From Sclerotiophoma versabilis (lineage: Eukaryota > Ascomycota > Dothideomycetes > Pleosporales > Didymellaceae): 64,000 nt of DNA. Under the pieces are notes generated by a model that was not told where the DNA came from, ran no database searches, and was given only the letters and a program-made list of their open reading frames with translations. Location: positions 1,116,001 through 1,180,000 of the forward strand of contig JAAROD010000011.1 of assembly GCA_012274445.1 (NCBI GenBank). The letters are read 5' to 3'. Of the stretch, positions 46,144-56,906 are shown piece by piece; the stretch's first letter is position 1; every line of letters starts with the position of its first letter. Made by a program: the position numbers and the translations under genes.

Positions 46144-46422
46144 TCACTTCTTGCGCCTCTGCAGCCAATGGGCCTCCCTCGGACAGTCGACTGAACAAAT
46201 GACGGCCCCACCAGGATCTTCAATCACATCCTCACTTTCAAACGTTATCTTGGGCTCACGCTTGGTATTTCGGCCGCTTTTGACCTCCTCAGCCTGTTGG
46301 GCAAACGGTGGGACGCGCATTAGAGCCCCCGGGTTCTCACGGAGCATGCTCCATGTTGATTTCAAAGCTTCCATGTGGGATTGTAGAGGATTGAAGTGCC
46401 GACGTGGTGGGGTTGTGAGCAT
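46144..46422 (-). CDS. Small hypothetical protein, 92 residues
   Basis: An open frame with a true ATG at 46422 encodes a basic N-terminus (MLTTPPRRHFNPLQSH) followed by a helix-like stretch (EALKSTWSMLRENPGALMRV) and a charged C-terminal part (NTKREPKITFESEDVIEDPG ... EAHWLQRRKK). Composition and lack of low complexity look like a real conserved small protein, and the Arg-rich start is compatible with mitochondrial import. I do not recognise the family. An extra 5' exon is possible: the frame continues upstream to a TTG at 46488. Confidence 0.45.
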   Translation of the reverse strand: MLTTPPRRHFNPLQSHMEALKSTWSMLRENPGALMRVPPFAQQAEEVKSGRNTKREPKITFESEDVIEDPGGAVICSVDCPREAHWLQRRKK

Positions 46423-46690
46423 ACACAGCGGGCCTCTACCGCAAAAGCGTCGTTTTGAACCCACTTTTCTACTAAAATCAGGGTCCAATAGCTCGTTTCA
46501 TTAGACCGAATTCGGCAGCTCTTCTGCTCGCTTTTCACGTGGAGAGCAAGGGGCGGATGAATGGTTCCTGACACGCCTGAACGCACTTCAAGGTTGTACG
46601 TTGTTGTGCTCTGAAGCTTAAGAAAATGTTCATGCGGATATTATGCATTACTACTTGCTCATTTCCATTTTGGCCGCCAGTCCATACCGA

Positions 46691-48410
46691 CTACCTGAGC
46701 TTCTTCGCATGTGCTACCAAACTCTCGATGACCTGCTCGAAAGCGTCTTTGTCGCCCAAGGCACTCTCCAGCTGCTTCTGCCAGTACTCGAACACCTGCT
46801 CTGCTGTAGTCTGCAGAGCTTTCAGATGGTCGACATGTATCCGCAATTCGTCGTCTGTGAAGTTGAGCAAAGCTGCTTCAGTCGTTGCGCATAGCATCGA
46901 TGTGGCGCTGAGGTCCAACTCTGGAGGAGGTGGTGGTCCTTTCCGCGGCCTTTCCGACTTTGATTTTGATGAGTCTATAGATGTGTTCGACACGTTTTCC
47001 TTCTTTACACGGTCCAGTGCATTGTTGCGACCATCCGAAGATGGGCGCGGTGATTTGTCGCCAGGGATGTTGATAGAAGGAAGGATAAGCTTCTTCTGTT
47101 TTGAGGCTGGTAAGATCTCATCGAGATCGACAGGAACTCCAAGCGAGACCAGGAACAGCCGTCGTATCCTGGAACGGACCCAGTCAGGCGGTTGTAGTGG
47201 TGGCGGTGCCACTAGCTGTGTCCACAACGAGTGACTTCGCTCAGAGTGAAAGATGGAGCGAGTGTCTTCGGTAGTGGATATGCTCGGTAGGTCTCGTGGA
47301 AATGGATATATCTCATCGACATAGGGCTTTGTTGCTTCGATGGTGGCTTCCAGTGAGCTAAGTTCGGCAAAATCGAGGACAGGCTATGTGGATGAAAGTC
47401 AGTCCAGGCATCACCACAGCATGCTTCAGCAAGAGAGATGGACTGGCTTGGGCTAAATGTGTTGCACTTACGGGGCCTGGCGGTGCTTGTGGAAGGGCGG
47501 GAACAGGAGTTTGATTTTGGCGGCTGTCAAATGTAGTCTCTGCCTGTTCTTCGCCTTGCTGAAACCCATCATCAAAGTCCCCAAAGTCGTCTTCGCCTTC
47601 GCCGCCCTCCTCGAAATCGTCGAAATCGCCGAATCCGTCATCCTCTTCCGCCTCACCGCCCTCGGAAGCATCGTGTGTTGATTCTTGTGTATCTTCAGGG
47701 AAATCGTCTGCTTCGGTCGATGCATTGTCGGCGGCGGCGGCATCGGTATCGGTATCGTCGCTTAGTGGAGACCTATCAATGGAGGCAGTTGGCGACCCTT
47801 CTTGCGTCAACGGCACGCAGGGAGGCACCCAAGAAATGCCTTACGTACCTAGGTTGTTTCGCTTTGGAGGCTCAGGCGCTTTGACAATGACATCAGGCGT
47901 AGCATCGGCAAGGCGTTGCTGGTGGGCAAAGGTTCCAGGCACTTCACCATGGGCAGGCTGGTCAGGGTCGATCCTCTCAACGACTGTCTTTGGGATGGGT
48001 GTGCCTCCGGGCGTGAGAGGCCGGTCACTTGCGCTCACTCGCGAGGCACTGCGGCTGCGTTGGCCGTCTGGTACGATCTCGACCTCGTCCGGCACGGCAT
48101 CTTGTGCCCGCATGTTGTAGGCAGCGGTCCCGGGAACTTCGCCGTGGGCAGGCTCGTCGTCTACACGCTCGACTCGAGTGATAGGGATGGGCGACGTTGC
48201 TTCAGCTCTGCTCTGCTCGAGACCCTTGTCCAGGCCTTTCTCTAGTACTCTGCCCTCTGATGCATCTGAGAAATGGTCGTTGTCAGAATCGGCTAGGCTT
48301 TCGGTCAGAAGTGAATTGGCGTGGATGGCATGTCATGACGTACCGAGCTCCTTCGCGCCGGGATCTTCGAGCTCGACGCTCTTGCGAGGCGGTGCAAGCT
48401 CGTCAGCCAT
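46691..48410 (-). CDS. Acidic trafficking-adaptor accessory protein, Laa2-like (DUF5102-type)
   Basis: Exons 48344-48410, 47845-48265, 47472-47772 and 46691-47383; introns of 78, 72 and 88 bp. All phases close and give 493 residues starting MADELAPPRKSVELED. Residues about 48-84 and 111-147 are an internal duplication, each carrying VER(V/I)D...PAHGEVPGT. A highly acidic segment follows with EDDGFGDFDDFEEG and EDDFGDFDDGF, which fit gamma-ear/GAE-binding motifs of AP-1 clathrin accessory proteins. The C-terminal 230 residues (PYVDEIYPFPRDLPS, LPSINIPGDKSPRPS, ELRIHVDHLKALQTTAEQVF) are conserved-looking and helical at the end. Resemblance to yeast Laa2, an AP-1/Laa1 partner, is my best guess; the family call is uncertain, the gene is not. 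Divergent from NSP1. Confidence 0.72.
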
Positions 48411-48968
48411 GCTGAGGTGCGTACTACAGGTTCAAGTATGCTTGGGGTATGCGTGGATATCAGATGGGCCCAATGGGTAGTATGTAGAGCTACAGGAGGT
48501 TGAGAGTGGAGGAGAGAAGGCAAGGGCGATGGACAGACAGTGCAGAATGCTGCGCCTCGCTCTTGTGCGTGCAACAAGTCGTCGTAGAGTCTCAGGCACG
48601 CGGGGAATCGGAGCGCTCCAGATCGCGCACGGAAGCTGCCGAGGTTTAACCATGCAGCAACCACTGTCGCTCGCGAGCTGGATCAACGTATCGCCGGGGA
48701 AGAGCGGCGCGCGGCCCATGCAGCTGTCTGCCCAACTTTTGGCGGTCGCGGCACCGACGCGCCTGTAATCGACGCGGAGCCCTTGCGCAAGCCTTCACTG
48801 CGTTTTCGTTCTTTCGGTTGTGTACGTCTCTCTGCCGCGACCCATCCACTGCGCCAATTGCGCACCCTGCCACAAGCTGCCACCCACGTAAACAGCTGCC
48901 TTCCGCGACCAGCATCCCAAGCACGCCCCGGCGCCCACCCTGCGCAGTCAACGTCGTCGAGCGCAACC
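48411..48968. promoter_or_regulatory. Shared upstream region of Laa2-like and NSP1 genes
   Basis: 558 bp between the two divergent start codons. The frames through it are shadows. No factor site is claimed. Confidence 0.5.
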
Positions 48969-51273
48969 ATGTCTGGCTTCACGTTCGGACAGCCGGCCGG
49001 CAACAATGCCAGCTCCAACGCATCCAAGCCCGCAAGTGGTCTGTTTGGCGGCGGAAGCAACACAACCGGCACCGCGTCCCCATCGCTCTTCGGCACCGCA
49101 AACACTGCATCGAGCACACCGAGCACGGGCCTGTTTGGCGGCGGCGGAGCAAGCTCTGGAGGCTCAGGCCTTTTCGGCGCCGCAGCGTCCAGCACACCTG
49201 CTGCTAGCAAGCCCGCCGGAGGCCTCTTCGGTGGTGGTGGAGCTACGTCAGGCGCGTCCACACCAGGCTTCGGTGGCTTTGGTACAGCCGCAAAGAGTGG
49301 TGACGCAACGAAGCCGTCTCTGTTTGGAGGTGCCTCGACTGGAGCTGCACCAGGTGCTGCCTCAGCCTCCACCCCATCGTTTGGTTTTGCGGGAGCAACA
49401 GGTAAAGTCTCCTTGGTGTAATCCTTGCGACAAGATGCTAATACTGTACAACAGGCTCATCAACACCCGCTGCTACGCCCGCCCCCAGCAAGACGTTCTC
49501 TCTCCCCTCGACCACGCCCGCTGGACCTCCTCCAGGATCAGGCCTGTTCGGACAGACTCCTGCCGCCTCGTCTGGCTTCTCTCTAGGAGGACAGAACAAC
49601 CAGACCAGCGGCAGCACATCCGGGTCGTCCTTGTTTGGGACCGCCGCCTCCAAGCCTGCGGCACCAGCGTCCGGGACATCATCCGGCCTGTTCGGAGCCA
49701 AGCCTGCAGGCGCTTCCACGCCCACAACAGGCCTATTCGGTGGTGCGACCGGCTCGAACGATGCGAACAAGAGCGCAACCCCACCAACCCCAGCTGGCCT
49801 GTTCGGTGGAGCAGCTCCTGCGGCCGCATCCAGCTCGCAAGAGACGCCCAAACCAGCAGGAGGACTGTTCGGTGGAGGTGCTCTTTCTAGCACAACGCCT
49901 GCAAGCAAGCCCCCTACATTCAGCCTCGGAGCATCTACACCTGCGACCCAGCCTGCTGCTTCCCAACCAGCAACGACTAGCTCGTTTGGAGGCTTCAGCT
50001 TAGGTGGAGGAGACAAAGACAAGGCCGCAGCTTCTTCAGCAGCACCAACACCCAGCCTCTTTGGCGCTGCAGGATCATCTACACCGGGTGCTCCTGCAGC
50101 TGGTGGTAACTCTGGTTCCAGCCTCTTCCAGAAGGCTGAAGCTAGCACGCCGACCAGCTCAACACCCGCAAGTGGAGCCACAACAACTGCAACAAGCAGT
50201 GCTACCACTACTGCTACAAGCTCCGCTCCTTCGCTATTTGGTGGCGCAGGTGCAAGCTCCGCAACCCCAGCGTCCTCTGCAGCACCAATTTCAGGTGCAA
50301 CAGGAGGCCTGTTTGGTGGCATGGGTGGGACAACCTCGAAGCCGGCATCGACTACAGCACCGGCATCGACTCCCGCTCAGCCTACATCCACTCTTGGCGC
50401 TACACCCGCAGCTTCAGGTGATGCAGCCAAGAGCGGACTTGCAAACTCAACTGCTGGTCCAGCTCCATCCGCCCAGTCACGTCTCAAGAATAAGTCTATG
50501 GACGAGATCATCACACGGTGGGCTGCCGACCTGTCCAAGTACCAGAAGGAGTTCCAATCGCAAGCGGAGACTGTTGCACAATGGGACCGAGCGCTGGTTG
50601 ACAACTCGGACAAGGTCCGCCAGCTGTACTCCAAGACCTTCCAAGCCGAGCGTGATGCAGCAGAAGTGGAGAGGCAACTGACCATGATGGAGGAGAACCA
50701 GCAGGAGCTCGACTCCTACCTCGACCGTTATGAGAAGGAGATTGAGAACCTTATGAAGATGCACGGTGTTTCTGGCAGGTCCGATGGTCTGCGTGGGCCC
50801 GATCAGGAGCGTGAGAGGACGTAAGTGAACCCCGCTGACCCCACAACATCAGCATGAAAACGGGCTAACATGGTTGCATAGCTACAAACTCGCTGAGAAG
50901 CTACAAGACCGCCTTAACGAGCTGAACAAGGACCTCACAGAGATGATTGAGGAGATCAACAGCACATCTCAGACACTCAGCAAGACCGGCAAGCCTGACG
51001 ACCCGGTAAGTCCCTGTTTCCCGACGTCTGCTGTGCTCATATACTGATGTCAAACAGCTCACAAAGGTCGTCCGCGTTCTCAACACTCAGCTCTCGCAGC
51101 TTCAGCTAATCGACTCCGGCGCCTCGCAACTGCAGGAGAAGATCAATAAGGCACAGAAGGAGAGCCGAGCTGTCGGCGCCAACGGCTGGAACGGCCTGGG
51201 TACAGATCCAGCAGACGATTTTTACAAGAGCTTCCGTGGAAATAGAGTAGAGCGTTATGGTGGACATGCATAG
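48969..51273 (+). CDS. NSP1: Nucleoporin Nsp1
   Basis: Exons 48969-49401, 49455-50820, 50882-51005 and 51058-51273 (introns 53, 61 and 52 bp); 712 residues. The first 480 or so residues form a natively unfolded FG domain rich in Gly, Ser, Thr, Ala and Pro. It opens MSGFTFGQPAGNN and repeats GLFG/SLFG cores (for example SGLFGGGSN, GGLFGGGAL). The C-terminal part from KNKSMDEIITRWAADLSKYQ is the Nsp1_C coiled coil (EKEIENLMKMHGVSG, EKLQDRLNELNKDLTEMIEE, LNTQLSQLQLIDSG). Nsp1 anchors in the central Nup62-type complex of the nuclear pore and contributes FG repeats to the permeability barrier. Splice phases all agree, and the C-terminus YGGHA ends in TAG at 51273. Confidence 0.94.
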
Positions 51274-51909
51274 GTCTGTCGACTGACGGTACGATATGGA
51301 CGGGATTGAATGGAATGCATGATTGGGCGTTCATTGGCGTTGCTTGGCTGGCAGACGGAAGGATGGAGAGCGCTATGTAGCAAAATCTTCTGATCATCAC
51401 ATCCAAACACCCAACAATACTTGGGAACGGTATTTAAAGCCAAGTAATGCTGCAAAACATTCCAGGTCTGAATCTAATCTACCCTTCTCCCTGCATCCGA
51501 AGGTATCGACAGTCATGCAGTGGGGAGGCTTGCCATTCGTGCAAAACCTAGAATTGTAATGAGTGTACAGACAATGCGGTTGGAGACAAGTTAACGCTGA
51601 AGGAGCGTGGCCGTGTGACGGCGTGTTTGACCTCAGAACAACACTCTGGAGCGGGTAACAAGTGTGAAATGCAAGACGCCCTGATGAAAGCACAAAAATC
51701 AAGAATTAGCTCACTCCTGCAGACGTCGATAGATTAAGGTTGGCGGTTGTGTTGTGTCACAGCGGTTGCGTTCTCGTTCGCGTGTGGTTGTCTTGCCAGG
51801 TCCATGTGGTGTTCATTCAATAGCTGTACGAGACCGAGAGGTCAGCCCGACGCGTTCTACAGAGTATATCTAACAGAAGGAACAGAGACAAAAAGATCGC
51901 ACTGAGTGC
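51274..51909. other. Intergenic between convergent NSP1 and IF1 genes
   Basis: The two genes are convergent, so this holds both 3' UTRs. Nothing else seen. Confidence 0.55.
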
Positions 51910-52421
51910 TTACTTCTGCTCGCCCTGGCCAGAGGCCTCGCCCTCCTTGATAACCTCGTCGCTGTTATGTCGTCAGTATTGTTCGTATTCGATTGGAGAA
52001 CCGTGGGGACTGACATGTGCTTGTCGAGGTCCTCGATGTGCTGCCTCTGCTGCTTGAGCTTCTCCTTGATGGCAAGGAGCCTGTTTCATCGTCAGCTGTG
52101 TTCTATGACCGCCAACTGTGTCGTAGGAAAGTGCATTGGCGATGCAGGTTCAGTCGTACTTGGCCTTCTCTTCCTGGCGGATGTAGAGCTCCTCAGCGGC
52201 GGATTCGCGCTTGGTGAAGGCGTCACTGTAAGGTTGTTAACTTCTGTTTTCCTTGCAATATCCAATTGATGGTTCTTGTTGTAGACTGACCCTCCAGCAG
52301 TGCCGGTAGGCCTCGATGCACCAGAGCCGGTAGCACCCTCGGCCATGCGCAGAGCAGAGGCGGAGAAGTAGCGGGGAGCAGCGACAGCGCGCGCGCTCTT
52401 GATGATGGATGTACGAAGCAT
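51910..52421 (-). CDS. INH1: Mitochondrial F1Fo-ATPase inhibitor (IF1/Inh1)
   Basis: Exons 52291-52421, 52160-52225, 52015-52080 and 51910-51961; introns of 65, 79 and 53 bp; 104 residues. The N-terminus MLRTSIIKSARAVAAPRYFS is a typical presequence for matrix import. The mature part has the IF1 signature: GG then DAFTKRESAAEELYIRQEEK and AKLLAIKEKLKQQRQHIEDL, followed by a C-terminal coiled coil ending EASGQGEQK. IF1 binds F1-ATPase when matrix pH falls and blocks wasteful ATP hydrolysis. Four exons for so small a protein is many, but each junction is phase-consistent and restores the family motif. Confidence 0.92.
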
Positions 52422-53393
52422 TTTGATATGTGGATTGGATGTAGATGTGGATTGAAGTGTTTGGGGTATTGGGAGCCTGTTGCGATGAGGAAGCTTGAAG
52501 CTCTTAACGCACGGTTGCACGGGTTTAGTGGCCTGACGACGATGACGATGTTTGAGCTGATCAAGCTCGACTTAGAATTGCACGTGCTGTCAAGTCCTAC
52601 CCTCCAGCCATCTGAGGGCTGGGATTGATTCCGAGAGTCATATTCAATGGCGTGCTACTGAGCGTGAATCAGTCATAATAAAATCGATGCTGGTGCGAAT
52701 TCTTGCTGTTCCCACATGTCCAACGGCCACGACGCACAGCAGCTTAGCCTTTGCAGAGCTGTCGACCAGATTAGTTAGGTGCATACGACATTGAACAGGA
52801 GAATCGATGTACAAGGTGCCATTTCCAAGGTTACAGAATAAGGACGGCACAAAGCAGCATGGCTTGCCAGTGTACACGGAAGGCGCTACCACTCCTACAT
52901 GCTATGCTACTGCTGCATGCAAACTTCTCTTGCCGCAGGGTCTGCGATTCAATCTGCAAACATGGCGAGGACAGGCTCAAAACTAGCCATGCGGTGCCCA
53001 GCGACTGTTGCATGTCGTTCAGTGAGTAGCTGTCATGGGCCAAGAAATGCGGGGCACGAAGACACGGCAGGCAAGAAGCAAACAGAACAACTGCACACAA
53101 TGCATTAAGTTCCAGACAGAAGCAAAGAATGTTTCGAGTCCTTCGAATGTGACGGACATCAGCACCTGTCAAAGCAGATCGGTCGAGGCAGGGCTGGAAG
53201 GAGGTGAAACCGTCCAACGCAGGCATGATCGACGGGGCTTAGTGCGCGCCGCTTGGGCGTTCTCCCCCTCGTTATCATAAACACTCACCTGAAGCCTTGA
53301 CAACGACTCAACACCACCGTCTCACCCAACGCCACCGCTGACCACTCTCTTCCCACACACTGCACACTTCCTACTTCCACTTGACCGTTTTCC
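52422..53393. other. Intergenic between divergent IF1 and 14-3-3 genes
   Basis: This holds the IF1 promoter and the 14-3-3 promoter with part of its leader. The last 100 bases before 53393 are CA/CT-rich, as in fungal 5' UTRs. No other gene seen. Confidence 0.5.
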
Positions 53394-53876
53394 GTAAGTA
53401 CCTGCCCGCCTCTCATCACTACCTCCCTCCAGCGCCCACAGTGGGGACACGAGCTGCGCTCGGGACGATCTCAACAACTGCCTGCCGGCCGGCGCCATCA
53501 GATCAGTGTCCGCCTCGAGTACCGTCGCTTCGAACATCGCCGTCGCAGTCGTTACCAGCATTGCAATGGGAACAGTATTCGTGGAGGGAGCGGACTGCAC
53601 CGCACAAGCCATTTCGCCCTCCACCGCTACGTCTGAGCCCGACGTCAGCGCATGCAATTGACACTGCGCCATTCGTTGTGCCGGCATTCCATTTACGATC
53701 GGCACGCTGGGCAGTCTGTGAACCCACTGAACGCATGTCGATGTTCGGAATCAACAACTCGCACTGCAGCGCACACTGAGGGGCTAACTGGCTGGCTGGG
53801 CGATTGCGACCGCCTTTTGCTGCGAAACCTGCGCCTCGCGCATCAGCCCAATTTTGCTAACCACCAAATCCTGCAG
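53394..53876 (+). other. Probable 5' UTR intron of the 14-3-3 gene
   Basis: A perfect donor GTAAGTA at 53394 follows a pyrimidine-rich leader. A branch site GCTAACC (about 53856) and acceptor TGCAG ending at 53876 lie 15 bp before the ATG at 53892. Retention would place several upstream ATGs before the real start. At 483 bp it is much longer than the coding introns, as is common for leader introns of highly expressed fungal genes. Confidence 0.6.
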
Positions 53877-53891
53877 ATCTTCACTTTCACA

Positions 53892-54897
53892 ATGGGTTAC
53901 GAGGATTCCGTCTACCTGGCCAAGCTGGCCGAGCAGGCCGAGCGCTATGAGGGTAAGTTCATTCTCGAGAAGTGTCGCGAACATGCAGCTAATCTGCATA
54001 TGCAGAGATGGTCGAGAACATGAAGGCCGTTGCCAGCGCAGACCAGGAGCTCAGCGTCGAGGAGCGCAACCTTCTCTCCGTCGCCTACAAGAACGTCATT
54101 GGTGCCCGCCGTGCCTCATGGAGAATCGTCACCTCGATTGAGCAGAAGGAGGAGTCCAAGGGCAACGAGACTCAGGTCGCCCTCATCAAGGAGTACCGCC
54201 AGAAGATCGAGGCCGAGCTTGCCAAGATCTGTGAGGACATCCTCGAGTGCCTTGATGGCCACCTCATCCCCTCTGCTGAGAGCGGCGAGTCCAAGGTCTT
54301 CTACCACAAGATGTATGCAATCCGTGCGCGTGCCTCAGTTTCCCTGCTAATCACGTTCATCTTACAGGAAGGGTGACTACCACCGCTACCTTGCCGAGTT
54401 CGCCGTCGGTGACAAGCGCAAGACCTCCGCCGACAAGTCTCTCGAGGCTTACAAGGCCGCCACTGAGGTCGCTGCCCAGAACCTCGCCCCTACCCACCCC
54501 ATCCGTCTTGGTCTTGCCCTGAACTTCTCCGTTTTCTACTACGAGATCCTCAACTCGCCCGACCAGGCTTGCCAGCTGGCCAAGCAGGCTTTCGATGACG
54601 CCATTGCTGGTGAGTAGAAGCTTTGAATGTTGTTTGTATGACACTAACACACGAGTAGAGCTCGACACCCTGTCTGAGGAGAGCTACAAGGACTCCACTT
54701 TGATCATGCAGCTTTTGAGGGACAACCTGGTACGTTGCGCAATGCGGCTTGCAGCTTTACAAGTTACTGATTCATTGCAGACCCTCTGGACCTCCTCTGA
54801 GGCCGAGCCCGCCGCCGATGCGCCCGCTGCTGAGCCCGCTGCTGAGGCACCCAAGGCCGAGGCCAGCGCTGAGGCACCTGCCGAGAGCAAGGCATAG
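53892..54897 (+). CDS. 14-3-3 protein
   Basis: Exons 53892-53952, 54006-54312, 54368-54609, 54659-54729 and 54781-54897 (introns 53, 55, 49 and 51 bp); 265 residues. Family motifs are continuous across the joins: EDSVYLAKLAEQAERYEEMV, RNLLSVAYKNVIGARRASWR, VFYHKMKGDYHRYLAEF, then LGLALNFSVFYYEILNSPDQ, LDTLSEESYKDSTLIMQLLR and DNLTLWTS. The acidic Ala/Glu-rich tail is typical of fungal Bmh-type proteins. 14-3-3 dimers bind phosphoserine/threonine sites on many clients and act in signalling, cell cycle and nitrogen/carbon control. Start at the AATGGG after the predicted leader intron. Confidence 0.97.
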
Positions 54898-55823
54898 ATT
54901 ACGTCAAAATCAACATGAAGTAAAAAGCGCGGAATTCGTGGTGCATTTTGGTATGGGCAACGATGTCTGGTTCGCCGTCCCTAATGGCATGAAAGGTGCC
55001 CTAGGGTGCTAGGGCTTTTGCTCTTCGTTAGATTCCCAAATCTTCATCATGTCATCACATCTTACACCCATTCGGTTTCCGCTCTTCCTTACAAGTTTGT
55101 ACGGCCCTTGAGTACATTGTCCTGGGTGTTTCACCTTGACTGTTATGTTTGATGAGTTTATGGCTTGGTTTCTCTCTACACAGGTGGCGGCGTGTCTTCG
55201 TGCACGAAAGCTAGATGTCCAGATTTCATATGATCCCTCAGTTGTTACCCAAAAAGATTCCCAAATACTTGTAGACTCCACATGGATCTCTCCTAAAGTT
55301 TGCTCGGTCTTACAAGTTGTCAACTTTGCTTTGACCCCAGGTATTGCATTGATCAGTCGCATCCTTCCTTGGATTTGGAAGTCCTATGAGGGTTTACGTT
55401 AGTGTATGCGTTGTACTGGGGTGAACGTTTCGGGTTGTCTGCTGTTGCGTCATCATGTACTGAGGTCAAAATATCTCACCGACATTGACAGAAGAGCCTT
55501 GAATTTCGGGAGTGCACCGAGCTGGAGCTCTACATTAAGACCCTTCCAGAGCAGACTGGGAAAATAGCAGATCGAAAGTCGCCGGTGTCAACGCACAGCC
55601 GTTTGTTCTTCCTATTTCGACGTTTCGTCCACTTGCAATCAACTTCTCAGCCTCGAGGCTCTTCGAAGATTGGCACCAGCCACCCATCACGTGGTTCTGT
55701 TCGCCTCTGCTCTTTCATCATAGCCACGCGTTCGCGTCGAGCTTTGAGGTCAGACTAAGGCTACTCCAGGAACGGACGTAGTGTCTAATATTTATAGCAG
55801 GCATACGCCTTTCTGCTATCAGC
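54898..55823. other. Gene-free stretch downstream of the 14-3-3 gene
   Basis: This holds the 14-3-3 3' UTR; nothing else recognised. Confidence 0.5.
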
Positions 55824-56069
55824 ATGGCTATATCTCTCGACCCCAATCTTGACGCCAGCCCTGAAGACTCTTGTGTACCTACAGCGTCCGACTCCACGAT
55901 CTCGACAATGTAGCGTTTTCGCTTTCTAGATCTGCCTGCTGAGCTATGCGTGCAATCCCACGAGTATCTAATTATAATCAGTAACCTGTTCTGCACCCCA
56001 AAGGGGTACTCCGTTGCCCATGAGAGCAGACTCGAGGACAAGAGAGCCTATCGTACACCTTCTTTATAG
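55824..56069 (+). pseudogene. Decayed F-box-like / small fungal protein fragment
   Basis: From an ATG at 55824 one frame encodes MAISLDPNLDASPEDSCVPT and so on, reaches a TAG at 55911-55913, and continues in the same frame with RFRFLDLPAELCVQSHEYLI and FCTPKGYSVAHESRLEDKRA to a final TAG at 56067-56069. The block FLDLPAELxVQ..EYLI is the usual N-terminal helix of F-box-like/2EXR-type proteins that are numerous in filamentous ascomycetes. No intron can remove the internal stop. Protein-like pieces continue to about 56540 (SEWILPAHTFLKLLPVDLIH) in other frames, so the original gene was probably longer. Confidence 0.5.
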
Positions 56070-56906
56070 CTTCTATGAGTATACAAGTAAGTCATGAAGA
56101 AGCGGAAGGCATCTAAGCGACAAAGGATCTGTTTGTGCTCCTCGACCTGTTCTGTATGAGGCGGCCATTCTACCGCACTATCAGAGATTCCAAATATGCC
56201 TTACACGTCGTCCTCGCTCACAAAGTACGCTGGCTATTTCCAGGTCGAATGTTGACATCTAATCAAGGACGTGGGCCTAGCATTCACTCCTCGACAGGAG
56301 TCACCTCTCTGTATGGATAGTTGGAGGATCTCAGAACCTGGATGCCGATAACCGATTTATATTTACGCACCGCTTTAGGCAAGAGGTACTTCCCTGTGCT
56401 TCGAAGCGAATGGATTTTACCAGCACACACTTTCCTCAAACTGCTGCCGGTTGATTTGATCCACGAGCTACCCTCCTATTTCATGTCGAGTAAGATGCAT
56501 CTGCTCGACGTGGAAGATAGTCAGGGTGCAAGCCAAGGAATGCATCTTCCATGAATGGCCAATAAGGATTTTGCAGGCAGGCACTTTTGGATGCCCCGAC
56601 TCAAAAGAGGATTCTTGAGCGCGGTGCAAGATGGAAGTCAGTAGCATGGCAATAAGTGTGGCGTGAGTGATTGTCGTGAGGAGAGTGCAAGGCATATATG
56701 CCCACAGGGCCGTTCGGCCCTGCAGTAGGCAGTCTGAATCAAGAGTGTCGTAGACAGATCACTTCGTCGTTAAGCCAAGTATCAGTCATACGTGAGGGCA
56801 AACACCCTAATGACTTGTAATTGGCGCATTCATCTGTTCCTAATTACACATGTATTCCTCACAAGCCACTCCTCCAATCTCGGACATAGCCCTTCTGCAG
56901 ACCCCT
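56070..56906. other. Gene-free stretch with possible tail of the decayed gene
   Basis: Scattered protein-like fragments to about 56540 in changing frames; beyond that only the 3' side of the SDH4 gene. Confidence 0.4.

Noticed and set aside
49438..50322. 294-codon minus-strand frame rich in Pro, Ala and Val (and a similar one at 48683-49372)
   Set aside because: Antisense shadow of the low-complexity Nsp1 FG region.
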